From Diaphorobacter sp. HDW4B (GTDB lineage: Bacteria > Pseudomonadota > Gammaproteobacteria > Burkholderiales > Burkholderiaceae_C), in NCBI RefSeq assembly GCF_011305535.1, contig NZ_CP049905.1, positions 5,082,001 to 5,146,000 on the forward strand: DNA of 64,000 nucleotides, written 5' to 3'. A program made the translations under genes and the position numbers. Under the pieces are notes generated by a model that saw only the letters and a program-made list of their open reading frames with translations, ran no database searches and was not told the origin of the DNA. How positions within the stretch are numbered: the stretch's first letter is position 1; each line of letters begins with the position of its first letter. Of this stretch, positions 1-9,370 are shown piece by piece.

Positions 1-278
1 CAACCAATAAACATTTTAAAAACTCACAAAATCAAACATGTCCGATGAATGCGGCTGAAGGGCCTCTGCGTCTGATGTTGGCAAGCGCTGTCATGGGGCT
101 GTTCACTTTGCGCAGGGTGCAGTGCGCTCCACTCCAAGACGGTCATGGACGGCGGGCTTAAGGTTGCCAACAACCCGTTCTCCAATGGGTCCAACAAGAA
201 TGAGAGAGAGCCCGACGCCATGCCACATCCCACGCAAAACACCTGCGGCCCAAGGACAGCCGCGACCGGGGAGTCGCC

Positions 279-671
279 ATGAAGCCCGATCTGAATGCCC
301 AGTCGCCCCGGCTGCATTCGACGGCCCATCCGACGACGCGCACCCGCACACATGCCTCGACTCACAACCCATCCGGGCTGGAGCGCCAGGTGTGGCGGCA
401 GTGGTATCTGCGATGTCTGACCTGGGCTTTCATGCTGTTGACGGCCGCGCGTCTGGTGGCCTACATGCCGACCGTGGTCTCCATCGTGCAAAGCCGCAAT
501 TCGCAACAGCATTCGCTGTGGACCTGGCTGATCTGGGTGGGGGCCAACCTGACGATGGCGGCCTGGCTCTACGAGCACAACGGCCAGCAGATGGACAAAG
601 CCATCGGGGTGAGTCTTGCCAACGCCACGGCCTGCGCGTTCACGGCGGTGGTGATTCTGTGGTTTCGCTGA
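279..671 (+). CDS. Small hypothetical membrane protein
   Basis: Predicted 130-residue protein of unknown function. The first 45 or so residues are polar and Ser/Thr/His-rich. Three hydrophobic stretches follow, at roughly residues 47-68, 83-103 and 111-130, so it is probably an inner-membrane protein with a cytoplasmic or disordered N terminus. The start is supported by a GGGGAG ribosome-binding site six bases before the ATG. The downstream diguanylate cyclase gene points the other way. I do not recognise the family. The size, the good RBS and the membrane segments make it likely to be real. Confidence 0.7.
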   Translation: MKPDLNAQSPRLHSTAHPTTRTRTHASTHNPSGLERQVWRQWYLRCLTWAFMLLTAARLVAYMPTVVSIVQSRNSQQHSLWTWLIWVGANLTMAAWLYEHNGQQMDKAIGVSLANATACAFTAVVILWFR

Positions 672-720
672 CGGGAAACGAAGTTTCAGAGAGAGGGACG
701 GGGAGGGAGTGCGAGCGAGG

Positions 721-768
721 GGAGCGCGTTTGGCGATCTTGGCAATCCTGGTGATCCAGACGCGCTCC
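721..768. repeat. Inverted repeat between two convergent genes
   Basis: GGAGCGCG at 721-728 is the exact reverse complement of CGCGCTCC at 761-768. The arms extend imperfectly inward (TTGG...GATC against GATCCAGA). It lies between the ends of the membrane-protein gene and the diguanylate cyclase gene, where a bidirectional terminator is expected. No T-run follows on either side, so a Rho-independent terminator is not certain. Confidence 0.45.
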
Positions 769-804
769 TGCTTGCTTGCGTGTTTGCCTGTTCGGAGCAG
801 GTGC

Positions 805-1848
805 TCAGAACAGCTCGATCTCGCCGTGCGTGATCTGCGACTTCACTTCGCCGCGTGACAGCATCAGGTCGTAGTAGCGCACCTGATTGCGGCCATTTTC
901 CTTGGCGTAGTAGAGCGCCTGATCGGCGCGGCCCAGCACTTCGACGGGCGCACCGTCCATGGTCGAGGTGAAGCCGATGCTCACGGTGATGCCGCCGATC
1001 TGCGGGAACATGTGTTCCTGGACCGTGAATCGAAAGCGCTCGAAGGCCTGCGCCGCATGCTCCAGCGTGGCCGAGCGCAACAGCACGACGAACTCTTCGC
1101 CGCCGAAGCGGAAGACGCGGTCCTGTGCGCGAAAGGACGAGCGCAGCAGGTTGGCCACGAGGATCAGCACCTCGTCGCCGTAGAGGTGGCCGTAGACGTC
1201 GTTGACCTGCTTGAAGTGGTCGATGTCGATCACCGCCAGCCATTGCTGAGGCGTGTCGGCGCCGGTGTCCAGTTGGTCGAATTCGGAGTTCGACGGCGTG
1301 GTGATGCGCGCGAAATGTTCCTCGAAGGTCTTGCGGTTGAGCAGGCCAGTGAGGGCGTCGCGCTCGCTGTAGTCGAGCAGGTTCTGGTAGTTCTGATAGA
1401 CCTGAAACACGCCCATGATCACATCGCGTTCGCGGCGCGTGAATGGTTTGTTCTGGGTGACTTCGAGGCAGGCATACGCCTTGTCCTCGATCCACACCGG
1501 CAGCCACAGCGTGTGGCTGTTGGGGGAGCTGCGCAGGGCGACTTCGCAGTGTTCCTTGAGGCACTCGGTCAGCTCGGGCATGTTGGTGAGCACGCCGCGA
1601 GCCGGGTCGACCGAGGCTTCGCATTCGGACGAAATCACCTCGCCGCGATGGCTCCAACTGCGCGGGCGCACCATCACCTGCGAGTCGCTGAAGAAGAACT
1701 CCAGCGCGCGCACTTCCATGTTCCTGCCCAGTTGCAGCAACGTGGTCAGCACCGATGCTTCAAGACGCAAGTGGTCCCGGTGTCCGGTCATTTCCACAAG
1801 GTGCTGAAGAATGGGTGTCATTGCTGACTGTTCCTGGGCTTCTGTCAT
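805..1848 (-). CDS. Diguanylate cyclase (GGDEF domain) with GAF-like N terminus
   Basis: Makes cyclic di-GMP from two GTP. The protein is 347 residues. Residues 1-155 form a sensor region that looks GAF-like and lacks membrane segments, and residues 160-340 are the GGDEF domain. Seen directly: DALTGLLNR at about 164, the metal-binding DIDHFK at about 208, the active-site GGEEF at 249-253, and an inhibitory-site RAQD at 240-243, exactly five residues before GGEEF, which predicts product inhibition. An in-frame upstream extension to 2097 lies wholly within trmB, so I start at the ATG at 1848, 22 bases after trmB ends. It is probably the last gene of a gluQ-trmB-cyclase transcript. The signal sensed is unknown. 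Confidence 0.9.
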   Translation of the reverse strand: MTEAQEQSAMTPILQHLVEMTGHRDHLRLEASVLTTLLQLGRNMEVRALEFFFSDSQVMVRPRSWSHRGEVISSECEASVDPARGVLTNMPELTECLKEHCEVALRSSPNSHTLWLPVWIEDKAYACLEVTQNKPFTRRERDVIMGVFQVYQNYQNLLDYSERDALTGLLNRKTFEEHFARITTPSNSEFDQLDTGADTPQQWLAVIDIDHFKQVNDVYGHLYGDEVLILVANLLRSSFRAQDRVFRFGGEEFVVLLRSATLEHAAQAFERFRFTVQEHMFPQIGGITVSIGFTSTMDGAPVEVLGRADQALYYAKENGRNQVRYYDLMLSRGEVKSQITHGEIELF

Positions 1849-1870
1849 GGTGCGTTCGATGATGAGAAGG

Positions 1871-2629
1871 TCAGCGTCGTTGGAAGACGAGGTCCCACAC
1901 GCCATGTCCCAGGCGCAGTCCCCGGTTCTCGAACTTGGTGAGTGGACGGTAGGCGGGCTGCGGCGCGTAGCCTTCGGCGGTGTTGGCAAGGTGTGGATCA
2001 GCCGACAGCACTTCCAGAATCTGCTCGGCATAGGGCTCCCAGTCGGTCGCGCAGTGGATGTAGCCACCGGGCTTGAGACGGGACACCAGCTTGGCAACGA
2101 GCGGGGCCTGGATCAGACGGCGCTTGTTGTGGCGCTTCTTGTGCCATGGATCGGGAAAGAAGATGTGCACGCCGTCGAGCGTGCCTTCGGGCAGCATGTT
2201 GTCGACGACTTCGACCGCGTCGTGCTGCAGGATGCGGATGTTCTCGATGTGGCCTTCGCCCACGCGCTTGAGCAGCGCGCCCACACCGGGCTCGTGCACT
2301 TCGCAGCACAGAAAGTTGTCTTCGGGGCGCACCTGCGCGATGTGCGCCGTGGCGTCACCCATGCCGAAGCCGATTTCGAGAATCAGCGGGGCGGTGCGGC
2401 CGAATGCGGCGGCAGCATCGAGTGGCTGGGCGGCGTAGTCGAGCACGAAACGCGGGCCGAGGGTTTCCAGCGCCTTGGCCTGGCCGGTGGTCACACGACC
2501 GGCACGCAGCACATAGCTTTTGATGGCCTTGGGATGGGCCACGTCGGCAGGGGCCGCAGCGTTGCTTTGCTGGTGGGTTGCAGCATCAGGGGCCGTGTCC
2601 GGCACGATAGGTGAATTAGTTGTTATCAC
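1871..2629 (-). CDS. trmB: tRNA (guanine-N7-)-methyltransferase
   Basis: Methylates N7 of G46 in the variable loop of tRNAs, using S-adenosylmethionine. The 252-residue protein has a glycine-rich SAM-binding motif (LEIGFGMGD, about residue 85) and the family signature [15 protein letters not shown] near residue 160, both diagnostic of TrmB. The Ala/Pro-rich first 40 residues are typical of the betaproteobacterial version. It follows gluQ by 19 bases, so two tRNA-modification genes are probably co-transcribed, with the diguanylate cyclase behind them. Confidence 0.96.
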   Translation of the reverse strand: MITTNSPIVPDTAPDAATHQQSNAAAPADVAHPKAIKSYVLRAGRVTTGQAKALETLGPRFVLDYAAQPLDAAAAFGRTAPLILEIGFGMGDATAHIAQVRPEDNFLCCEVHEPGVGALLKRVGEGHIENIRILQHDAVEVVDNMLPEGTLDGVHIFFPDPWHKKRHNKRRLIQAPLVAKLVSRLKPGGYIHCATDWEPYAEQILEVLSADPHLANTAEGYAPQPAYRPLTKFENRGLRLGHGVWDLVFQRR

Positions 2630-2648
2630 AGGAACAGATTGTAATTTC

Positions 2649-3644
2649 TTAATTGAGCGAATAGGGCCAGGCGCTCACCCAAAATGCGAGCGCTTCTGCG
2701 ATCGTTCCATGCCGTTGTGCGGCGCACACGGGCAGGCCCAAAGCGGCGGCGGCAAGACACAAAGCGACGAGTGGTTGAGCACTGTCGATGGCGGGTGCGC
2801 CGTGCTGTTTGGAGAGCTTTTCGCCATCGGCTGCACGCACCAGCGGGGTGTGCAGATAGGCAGGACTTTGAAAGCCCAAAGTGGCTTGCAGCATGATCTG
2901 GCGGGCCGTATTGTCGGTCAAATCCTCACCCCGAACGATGTGGGTGATGCCTTGATCGGCATCGTCCGCCACTACCGCGATCTGATAGGCCCAGATGCCA
3001 TCGGCGCGAAGCAGAACAAAGTCGCCCACTGCACTCGCGACATCTTGAAATTGCGCCCCGAGTCTACGGTCTTGCCAGCTAACACCATCCCTGGAAAGGG
3101 TGATTGATCTCTCGTTTCGAGAATCGATGGATGACGATTGTTGACGTCTGCTGGTGTGAAAACGCCACGAACGCGCCTCATGCCCGTGCAGGCCATCGCG
3201 GCAAGTGCCGGGGTAGACCTGTTCGGTGTGGCGTTCGTGGGTCTGGCCTTGGGATTCCAGCGCCAGAGCGATGTCGCGGCGCGTGCAGCCGCAAGGGTAG
3301 GCCCAGTGGTCAGCGAGGAGCTGATCGAGCAATTGCTGATAGCGCGCCGTGCGCTGGGTTTGGTAGAGCGGCGGCTCGTCAGGGAGCAACTGGCAGGCGG
3401 CGAGTTGCGAAAGAATGGTGTCCGCTGCGGCTTGCGAGCAGCGCGGCTGGTCCACATCTTCGATGCGCACCAGCCAGCGACCGCCAGCGGCGCGGGCATC
3501 GAGCCAACTGGCCAGCGCGGCCACGAGCGAGCCCGCATGCAGCGGGCCGGTGGGCGAGGGCGCAAAGCGCCCCACGTACTGCCCGGTGCGGTTTTCCGCC
3601 CTTTTATCACTGACTTCACTGACCAACGCTGCTTCCGTCATCAA
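2649..3644 (-). CDS. gluQ: Glutamyl-Q tRNA(Asp) synthetase
   Basis: Attaches glutamate to the queuosine base at position 34 of tRNA(Asp); it is a truncated glutamyl-tRNA synthetase without the anticodon-binding domain. The sequence shows [14 protein letters not shown] (HIGH-type motif, about residue 26), a Cys/His zinc-type segment ([10 protein letters not shown]), IVRGEDL, and KLSKQHGA, the KMSKS-type loop. The length of 331 residues fits GluQ rather than full GltX (about 470). Met codons at 3644 and 3641 are both possible starts. It is co-oriented with trmB, 19 bases upstream of it. Confidence 0.95.
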   Translation of the reverse strand: MMTEAALVSEVSDKRAENRTGQYVGRFAPSPTGPLHAGSLVAALASWLDARAAGGRWLVRIEDVDQPRCSQAAADTILSQLAACQLLPDEPPLYQTQRTARYQQLLDQLLADHWAYPCGCTRRDIALALESQGQTHERHTEQVYPGTCRDGLHGHEARSWRFHTSRRQQSSSIDSRNERSITLSRDGVSWQDRRLGAQFQDVASAVGDFVLLRADGIWAYQIAVVADDADQGITHIVRGEDLTDNTARQIMLQATLGFQSPAYLHTPLVRAADGEKLSKQHGAPAIDSAQPLVALCLAAAALGLPVCAAQRHGTIAEALAFWVSAWPYSLN

Positions 3645-3671
3645 CTGCCCAATTTCTGCTGGGCGTCGATT

Positions 3672-4796
3672 CTACGAAAAAGCCTTGTTGGAATGCGCCG
3701 CGTCGATGGAAGCCAGCGCCAATTCAAGGCCGGAGATGAAGGCGTCTTCGAGCCGGTGGCCCAGACACCAGTCACCGCACATGCCCAGTTGGGCGTCGTC
3801 GTCCCACAGCGCGGACTGGCCGAGCGGCATCATCGTGCGGGCGTGGCGCCAGCGGCGGATGTCGATCTGGCTGGGCGTGGCGCGAATGCCGGTCACTTCG
3901 GAGAATGCGCGCAGCAGCTTGGCTTGCACGCGCGCAGGATCGTCATTCACGTGCTCCAGCGACCATTGCGGGCTGGCCTGCACGGTCCAGCGCTCGACTT
4001 GCGAGCGGCCGGGCTTGGACGATTCGCGCGCCAGCCAGGCGATGCGGTGATGCGTGCTGCGCGCGGCATTCCACTGCGGCCCGAGCGTGGTGAGGCCGGG
4101 GCGCACGGCTTGCGGAAAACCGAGCATCAGCGTCCAGCAAGGGGCGGTTTCCACCTTGGCGAGCTGCTCTTCCCACAGCGTCTGGTGCTCGCCCTGAATG
4201 GCCTGAGCGACGGGCGCGGGAACGGCCAGCAGCACGGTGTCGAATCCTGCCTGCACGCTGTTGCCGCCATCGGGCAACTGCGCGCGCAACTGCCATTGAT
4301 CGGGAGAGACCACATCGCGCTCGATGGCGACGATGGTGGTGTTGACCACGAGGCGGCTCTTGTCGGCCAGCGGTTGCGCCCAAGTCTTGACCAGAGCGTC
4401 CATCGCCGGCGTGGCAACCCAGTGGCGCTCGCCCGGTGGCGGCGCAGCGGCGACCACGCGGCCTGCCTCGTCCAGCACGCGGACGGTGTTCACGCTCCAG
4501 GCGCGGCACAGGCCGGGAACGGTGTCGAGTGCCTTCTGGAAGCGCGCATCGCGCACGGTGAAATACTGCGCGCCAACGTCATAGGTGCCGCACACCGAAT
4601 TCACAACCGAGGTGCGGCCGGACGCCTCAGCCTGCTTTTCGAACACGGTCACGTCGTGGCCCGCCTGCGTGAGCGTGCGTGCAGCCGCAATGCCTGCCAT
4701 GCCCGCACCAATGACGGCGATTCGCTTGGGTTTGGAGCGAATGCCTCCGTAGGGGCGGTGCTCGGGCTCGGAATTCCTGGAAGTAGTGTCTAGCAT
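3672..4796 (-). CDS. FAD-dependent amine oxidase / renalase-like oxidoreductase
   Basis: Probable flavoprotein oxidoreductase. The N terminus has the dinucleotide-binding motif RIAVIGAGMAGIAAARTL, followed by an acidic residue ending the second strand (VTVFEKQ) and SGRTS, typical of the amine oxidase/renalase-like family. The C terminus has the second FAD contact CGDWCLGHRLEDAFISGLELA. The length of 374 residues (from the ATG at 4796) is close to bacterial renalase-like proteins. A longer in-frame start at 4898 adds 34 residues before the Rossmann motif with no support, so I prefer 4796. The substrate is unknown. It ends 27 bases before the gluQ start on the same strand. Confidence 0.85.
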   Translation of the reverse strand: MLDTTSRNSEPEHRPYGGIRSKPKRIAVIGAGMAGIAAARTLTQAGHDVTVFEKQAEASGRTSVVNSVCGTYDVGAQYFTVRDARFQKALDTVPGLCRAWSVNTVRVLDEAGRVVAAAPPPGERHWVATPAMDALVKTWAQPLADKSRLVVNTTIVAIERDVVSPDQWQLRAQLPDGGNSVQAGFDTVLLAVPAPVAQAIQGEHQTLWEEQLAKVETAPCWTLMLGFPQAVRPGLTTLGPQWNAARSTHHRIAWLARESSKPGRSQVERWTVQASPQWSLEHVNDDPARVQAKLLRAFSEVTGIRATPSQIDIRRWRHARTMMPLGQSALWDDDAQLGMCGDWCLGHRLEDAFISGLELALASIDAAHSNKAFS

Positions 4797-4935
4797 GACG
4801 GACCCAGTCTTTGAAAAAGTGGTTTGCAACCCAAAAGAATCATCCCGACATTCGCACGAATATCCCGAATGTTTCCTTTGGCGATGCGGCTTTGACACTC
4901 TACACGGCTTATGGCTCCAATTGACTGTGGAGGGT

Positions 4936-5880
4936 TCAGAAGTGATGGTGGTTTTCCAGTAAAGAGCGTTGCGTGGCCTCGCTCTTGAGCTGCGCGAGCC
5001 ACCATTGCAGCGCCTGTCCGGGCGCCCTTTGCATGCCCCGACCCCACACGTAGCTCAGGCGCACCGTGCGCTGCGGACGCTGCACGGCCTTGACCACCAG
5101 ATGGCCTGCGTTGACATATGAGCGCACCATCGGCTCGGGCAGAAAACCCGCGCCCATGCCGCGCAACTGGGCCTGAATCTTGGCGCTCATCGAGTCCACG
5201 GTCATCACGTCCTGACCCGGCAGAATGCCCATGGTCACATTGGAGCGGCTGGCCGAATCCGCGACGGCAATCACGCGGTGCACACGCAAGGTGGCATCGC
5301 TCAGCGGCTCGGGAAGTTGGGCCAGCGGGTGGTGCGGCGCGACCACGAACACGAACTTGAGCGAACCCAGCGGCGCGCTTTGCAGACCGGCGATGCTGGG
5401 TGTATCGACCGCCACGCCAATCGCCAGATCGGCGCGCCCGGAGGTCAGGCACTCCAGCGTGCCGCTCAGAATGCCGTCGGTGAGCTTGAGCCGCGTGGGC
5501 GGCGTCGGCTTGATGTCGAAGAACGCCTGTCCCAGCTCCAGCATGGTGGGAGTGGAGATGATCTGGTCCACGCTGATGGTGAGTTGCGGCTCCCAGCCCG
5601 TGGCCACGCGGCGCACATGGTTGGCGACTGAATCCACGTCCGCCAGCAGACGTGCGCCTTCGCGCAGCAGTTCGGCCCCGGCCTCGGTCGGGTGGGCCTG
5701 GCGCGAACTGCGGTCGAACAGCAGCACGTCGAGCGCATCTTCGATCTGGCGCACCCGGTAGGTCAGGGCGCTGGGCACCAGTTGCAGCTCGCGCGCCGCA
5801 GCGGCAAAGCTGCCGGTGTCAGCGATGAGCTGCAGCATGGTGAGATTTTCGGGGGTCAGTACATCGCGTGCGTTTTGCAT
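4936..5880 (-). CDS. LysR-type transcriptional regulator
   Basis: Predicted DNA-binding regulator of 314 residues. Residues 12-70 form the winged helix-turn-helix (GSFAAAARELQLVPSALTYRVRQIEDALDV), and residues 95-305 are the periplasmic-binding-like effector domain. The ATG at 5880 faces the pirin gene across a 130-base divergent gap, so pirin is the natural candidate target. The flavoprotein gene lies 139 bases downstream on the same strand and may also be controlled by it. The effector is unknown. Confidence 0.93.
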   Translation of the reverse strand: MQNARDVLTPENLTMLQLIADTGSFAAAARELQLVPSALTYRVRQIEDALDVLLFDRSSRQAHPTEAGAELLREGARLLADVDSVANHVRRVATGWEPQLTISVDQIISTPTMLELGQAFFDIKPTPPTRLKLTDGILSGTLECLTSGRADLAIGVAVDTPSIAGLQSAPLGSLKFVFVVAPHHPLAQLPEPLSDATLRVHRVIAVADSASRSNVTMGILPGQDVMTVDSMSAKIQAQLRGMGAGFLPEPMVRSYVNAGHLVVKAVQRPQRTVRLSYVWGRGMQRAPGQALQWWLAQLKSEATQRSLLENHHHF

Positions 5881-6010
5881 GGTGATGCCACTTTACTTCA
5901 ATTCATTTGAATGATTCCTTCAACCCGCTTGAGACACGCGGGGGGCGTCCCCAACTACAGTTCATACATCGGGTTCGACAAGACCCACAACCCACACGAA
6001 GGAGCTTTTT

Positions 6011-6712
6011 ATGTTGACCATTCGCCACTCTGATGACCGCGGCCTTGCTGACCATGGCTGGCTCAAGTCGCGTCACAGCTTTTCCTTTGCAGACTACTAC
6101 GATCCACGCCACATGGGCTGGGGCAATCTGCGTGTGATCAACGAAGACCGCATCGCCCCCGGCACGGGCTTCGGCACGCACGGCCACCGTGACATGGAGA
6201 TCATCAGCTACGTGCTGTCCGGCAACCTCGCACACAAGGACAGCATGGGCAACGTCAAGGGCATTCCGCCCGGAGACGTGCAGCGCATGAGCGCCGGCAG
6301 CGGCGTGCGCCACAGCGAGTTCAACCATGCCGAAGGCCAGCACACGCACTTTCTGCAGATCTGGATCGAGCCCAACGAAATGGGCGTGCCACCGAGCTAC
6401 GAGCAGATCACCGTGGGCGACGACCAGAAGCAAGGTCGCCTGCGCCTGGTGGCCGCTCCCGGTGGTGACGAAGGCGTGGTGAACATTCACGCCGACGCAC
6501 GCCTGTATGCAGGACTGTTCGACGGCGCGGAGCATGCCGAGTTGAAGATCAACCCCGCCCGCAAGGCCTATGTCCACCTGATTCGCGGCGAGTTGAAGGT
6601 CAACGGCGAACAGCTCAAGACCGGCGACGCCGCGCTGATCAATGACGAGTCCGACATCAAGATCACCGACGGCAAGGATGCTGAAGTGCTGGTGTTCGAT
6701 TTGCAGGCTTGA
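6011..6712 (+). CDS. Pirin family protein (YhaK/YhhW-like bicupin)
   Basis: A 233-residue bicupin. The metal-binding pattern is visible near the N terminus: GFGTHGHRDMEIISYVLSG gives two His and one Glu, and RHSEFNHAEGQHTHFLQIW supplies further His residues. HSFSFADYYDPRHMGWGNLRV is a pirin-family signature. Relatives such as YhhW can have quercetin 2,3-dioxygenase activity, but the physiological role is unknown. The start is supported by GAAGGAG about seven bases upstream. It is transcribed divergently from the LysR gene. Confidence 0.93.
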   Translation: MLTIRHSDDRGLADHGWLKSRHSFSFADYYDPRHMGWGNLRVINEDRIAPGTGFGTHGHRDMEIISYVLSGNLAHKDSMGNVKGIPPGDVQRMSAGSGVRHSEFNHAEGQHTHFLQIWIEPNEMGVPPSYEQITVGDDQKQGRLRLVAAPGGDEGVVNIHADARLYAGLFDGAEHAELKINPARKAYVHLIRGELKVNGEQLKTGDAALINDESDIKITDGKDAEVLVFDLQA

Positions 6713-6722
6713 TGCCTCCATG

Positions 6723-6740
6723 GGCTCCGTTCGCGGAGCC
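6723..6740 (+). terminator. UUCG-capped hairpin after the pirin gene
   Basis: GGCTCCG (6723-6729) and CGGAGCC (6734-6740) form a perfect 7-bp stem closed by a TTCG tetraloop, eleven bases after the pirin stop codon. No T-tract follows, so it could be a weak terminator or an mRNA 3'-end stabiliser between the pirin and hydrolase genes. Confidence 0.5.
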
Positions 6741-6808
6741 GGTTGGAACCAATCGCCCTTGGGGTGTTACTCAGCACCAATGAGTACAAAACAAAAGGGA
6801 CGAGCCAC

Positions 6809-8593
6809 ATGATCCAGCCATCGCCACACAACAGGTCGGGAAGCCGGCCTGTTGCCGTTTTTGCTGCCTTGCTGATTTCGGTCGCAGCTTTGCTTTCAGC
6901 ATGTGACGGGAGTGATCGCCGCGAAGATCCCCTGAGTGAATTCAAGCGGCAAACACTGGCTTGGAGCGATTGCGACGCGGATACGAAGGCGTCGCTCGAC
7001 CTGATTTATCCCGAGGCCGGAGCGCTGCGCATTCAATGCACGCAAATGCGGGCCCCGCGCGACTACACGGCTCCCGAGACGGGCGAGGTGACGGTCGGCA
7101 TGCTGCGCGTGAAGGCATTGGCGGGCGAGGGCACTGCGCCCGAACCCATGCTGTTCAATCCTGGAGGGCCGGGCGGTGATGGCTATCTGATTTCGGTCAT
7201 CAGAGCGGCGCAGTTGGACGAAGTCGTCCAGGGCGCAGGCAGCGGCACGGCCGCGACCCGGCAGATGGCCCTGAAGCTGCTGCAGTCCTACGACCTGATC
7301 GGCTTCTCGCCACGTGGCACGGGCCACAGCACGCGGCTCAAGTGCGAATCGGCACAGCAACTGGAGCCCGTGGACCACTCGCTGGCCGGGAGAATCCCCT
7401 CCAACATACGGGCGGAACTTGCCAATATCGAAAAGAAGGCCGAGGCCTGCGCAAGCAACCCGCTGACGCCGTTCATCAACTCCGATGCAACGGCGCGCGA
7501 CATGGACCTGATGCGCGAGGTGCTGGGCGGGAAAAAGCTGCATTTCTACGGAGCCTCCTACGGCACCTGGCTGGGCCTTTGGTATGCGAGCGTGTTTCCG
7601 CAAAACGTGGGGCGCATGGTGCTCGACAGCAACATGGACTTCACCAGCGACTTCTCACAGGCGGGGATCAACTCGATCTGGTCAATGGACCGCACGTTCA
7701 AGGAGTTGATTGCGCCCTATGCAGCCGGTCACCCCGATGTGTACGGCCTCGGCAACGATGCGCAGGCGATCCGCGATCTGCCGGGCCAGTTGCCAGCGGC
7801 CATCCGCTCCGCCGCGGCGCGTCAGATGGGGGCCAACATGAATATGAGCAAGAACGCTCCGTTCGTGGCCTTCGCCTTGGCGGCTGGGCGTGCACTCAGT
7901 CAGCCGCCGTTTGTCGACCTTTGGCCGCTGGGCGTGACGGGTGGCGACTTTGCACAGATGGACAAGCTCATCGACCAGCATCGCTTTGCGGACGATGCCG
8001 AGATCAACGGCGAAGTGCAGTGGCAGGCCAAGAAGATCGTGGAGCGCGTGGTTGCCGATCTGCAGCGCCCCACCGTGAGTTTTGGGGGATACCCTGCGGT
8101 GTACAAGGCGGTGGTCTGCAACGACATGCCCTCGGCCAGCGACGATCCGCAGTGGTGGAGCAAGCGCTACACCGAACTCTACGAAACCTATCCGCTGGCC
8201 GATCTGGAGGGCTATGAGTCCTGCATGTACTGGAAGCGTCCGGCCGCCGTGCGCAAGCCGTCACTCTCGGCAATGAAGGACCTTGATGTGATGCTGGTGC
8301 AGTCGCAGTACGACGTGCCGACGCCGCATGAGAACGCGCGTGCGGTGCTGGCCCAGTTGCCGAAGTCGCACATGGTCTACGTCACCAATGAGATGAACCA
8401 CGGGGTGTTTCCGTATAGCGACGAGTGCGTGGATTCGAACGTGCTTGCCTACTTGCTGGGAAGCTCACCCAAGGACCAGATCACCACGTGTACAGGCCGC
8501 ACGATCGACGAGACGCGCGGTACGGCCACTCAAAAGTCTGGACGAAGATTCGAGCGCCCAACCAACCTCAAGCCGGACGGCATCATGTGGTGA
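6809..8593 (+). CDS. Secreted TAP-like alpha/beta hydrolase (tripeptidyl aminopeptidase family), lipoprotein
   Basis: Probable peptidase/hydrolase of 594 residues. It has a lipoprotein signal peptide with a hydrophobic stretch (VFAALLISVAALLSAC) and the lipid-attachment Cys at residue 32. The catalytic Ser250 lies in GASYG, the oxyanion region in FNPGGPGGDG, and the C-terminal TAP-like domain ends with the likely catalytic His in NEMNHGVF, followed by DECV. The ATG at 6809, with AAAAGGGA about eight bases before it, places the signal peptide at the true N terminus; an in-frame start at 6743 would bury it. Related Streptomyces SlpD/SlpE and Tap enzymes cleave tripeptides. The substrate here is unknown. 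Confidence 0.88.
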   Translation: MIQPSPHNRSGSRPVAVFAALLISVAALLSACDGSDRREDPLSEFKRQTLAWSDCDADTKASLDLIYPEAGALRIQCTQMRAPRDYTAPETGEVTVGMLRVKALAGEGTAPEPMLFNPGGPGGDGYLISVIRAAQLDEVVQGAGSGTAATRQMALKLLQSYDLIGFSPRGTGHSTRLKCESAQQLEPVDHSLAGRIPSNIRAELANIEKKAEACASNPLTPFINSDATARDMDLMREVLGGKKLHFYGASYGTWLGLWYASVFPQNVGRMVLDSNMDFTSDFSQAGINSIWSMDRTFKELIAPYAAGHPDVYGLGNDAQAIRDLPGQLPAAIRSAAARQMGANMNMSKNAPFVAFALAAGRALSQPPFVDLWPLGVTGGDFAQMDKLIDQHRFADDAEINGEVQWQAKKIVERVVADLQRPTVSFGGYPAVYKAVVCNDMPSASDDPQWWSKRYTELYETYPLADLEGYESCMYWKRPAAVRKPSLSAMKDLDVMLVQSQYDVPTPHENARAVLAQLPKSHMVYVTNEMNHGVFPYSDECVDSNVLAYLLGSSPKDQITTCTGRTIDETRGTATQKSGRRFERPTNLKPDGIMW

Positions 8594-8611
8594 CAATGCT
8601 GGAGGGAAGGC

Positions 8612-9370
8612 TCAGCCGCGCGGCTTGGCACCTTCCTGTCCGCGCTGCCACTCGCCCTGAATGAGCCGCTCGTGCGGCTCGAAGCGGGCCTTGTAGTTCA
8701 TCTTCGGGCTCTGCTCGATCCAGTAGCCGAGGTACACGAATGGCAGACCCAGCGAGCGTGCTTGCTGGATTTGCCATTGCACGTTGTAGGTGCCGTAGCT
8801 GGTCTTTTCCTCGGGCTCGTAGAAGGTGTACACAGCGGAGATGCCGTCGTCGAGCACATCGAGAATCGACACCATCTTGAGCGCGCCGGGCGAGCCGTCT
8901 TCATTGGTCTCGCGGAACTCCACCAGGCGTGAATTGACGCGGCTTTGCAGCAGGAACTGGGTGTACTGGTCGATGCTGTCGTGGTCCATGCCGCCGCCTT
9001 CATGGCGCGCGTTCTGGTAGCGCAGGTAGAGCTGGTAATGCTCGGGCAGGTAGCACAGGCGCAGCACGCGGGCCTGCAGGTGCGAGTGCTGCGTCCAGGC
9101 GCGGCGCTGGCTGCGGTCGGGCTTGAATTCGTTGACCAGCACGCGCAGCGGAATGCAGGCCTGGCAGCCATCGCAATATGGGCGGTAGGTGAACATGCCG
9201 CTGCGGCGAAAACCGCGCGCGACGAGGTCGGAATAGACGTTGTTGTGAATCAGGTGGCTGGGCGTGGCGACCTGGGAACGTGCCAGCCGTCCCGGCAGAT
9301 AGCTGCAGGAGTAGGGGGCCGTGGCATAGAACTGCAGGGACTGCAGCGGCAGGTCGTTGAGCTGGGTCAC
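8612..9370 (-). CDS. bpt: Aspartate/glutamate leucyltransferase (Bpt, ATE family)
   Basis: Transfers leucine from Leu-tRNA to N-terminal Asp or Glu of proteins, marking them for ClpAP degradation by the N-end rule. The 252-residue protein has the ATE N-terminal Cys cluster ([10 protein letters not shown], then [13 protein letters not shown]), [20 protein letters not shown], and the C-terminal block [22 protein letters not shown], all characteristic. I choose a GTG start at 9370 because the next residues match the family N terminus (TQLNDLPL). This makes a GTGA overlap with the aat stop, which implies translational coupling. A longer reading frame upstream is only the out-of-frame shadow of aat. 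Confidence 0.92.
   Translation of the reverse strand: MTQLNDLPLQSLQFYATAPYSCSYLPGRLARSQVATPSHLIHNNVYSDLVARGFRRSGMFTYRPYCDGCQACIPLRVLVNEFKPDRSQRRAWTQHSHLQARVLRLCYLPEHYQLYLRYQNARHEGGGMDHDSIDQYTQFLLQSRVNSRLVEFRETNEDGSPGALKMVSILDVLDDGISAVYTFYEPEEKTSYGTYNVQWQIQQARSLGLPFVYLGYWIEQSPKMNYKARFEPHERLIQGEWQRGQEGAKPRG

Noticed and set aside
1-278. Possible gene at the left edge
   Set aside because: Frames here show no motif and no RBS, and overlap each other in opposite directions; I see nothing supportable.
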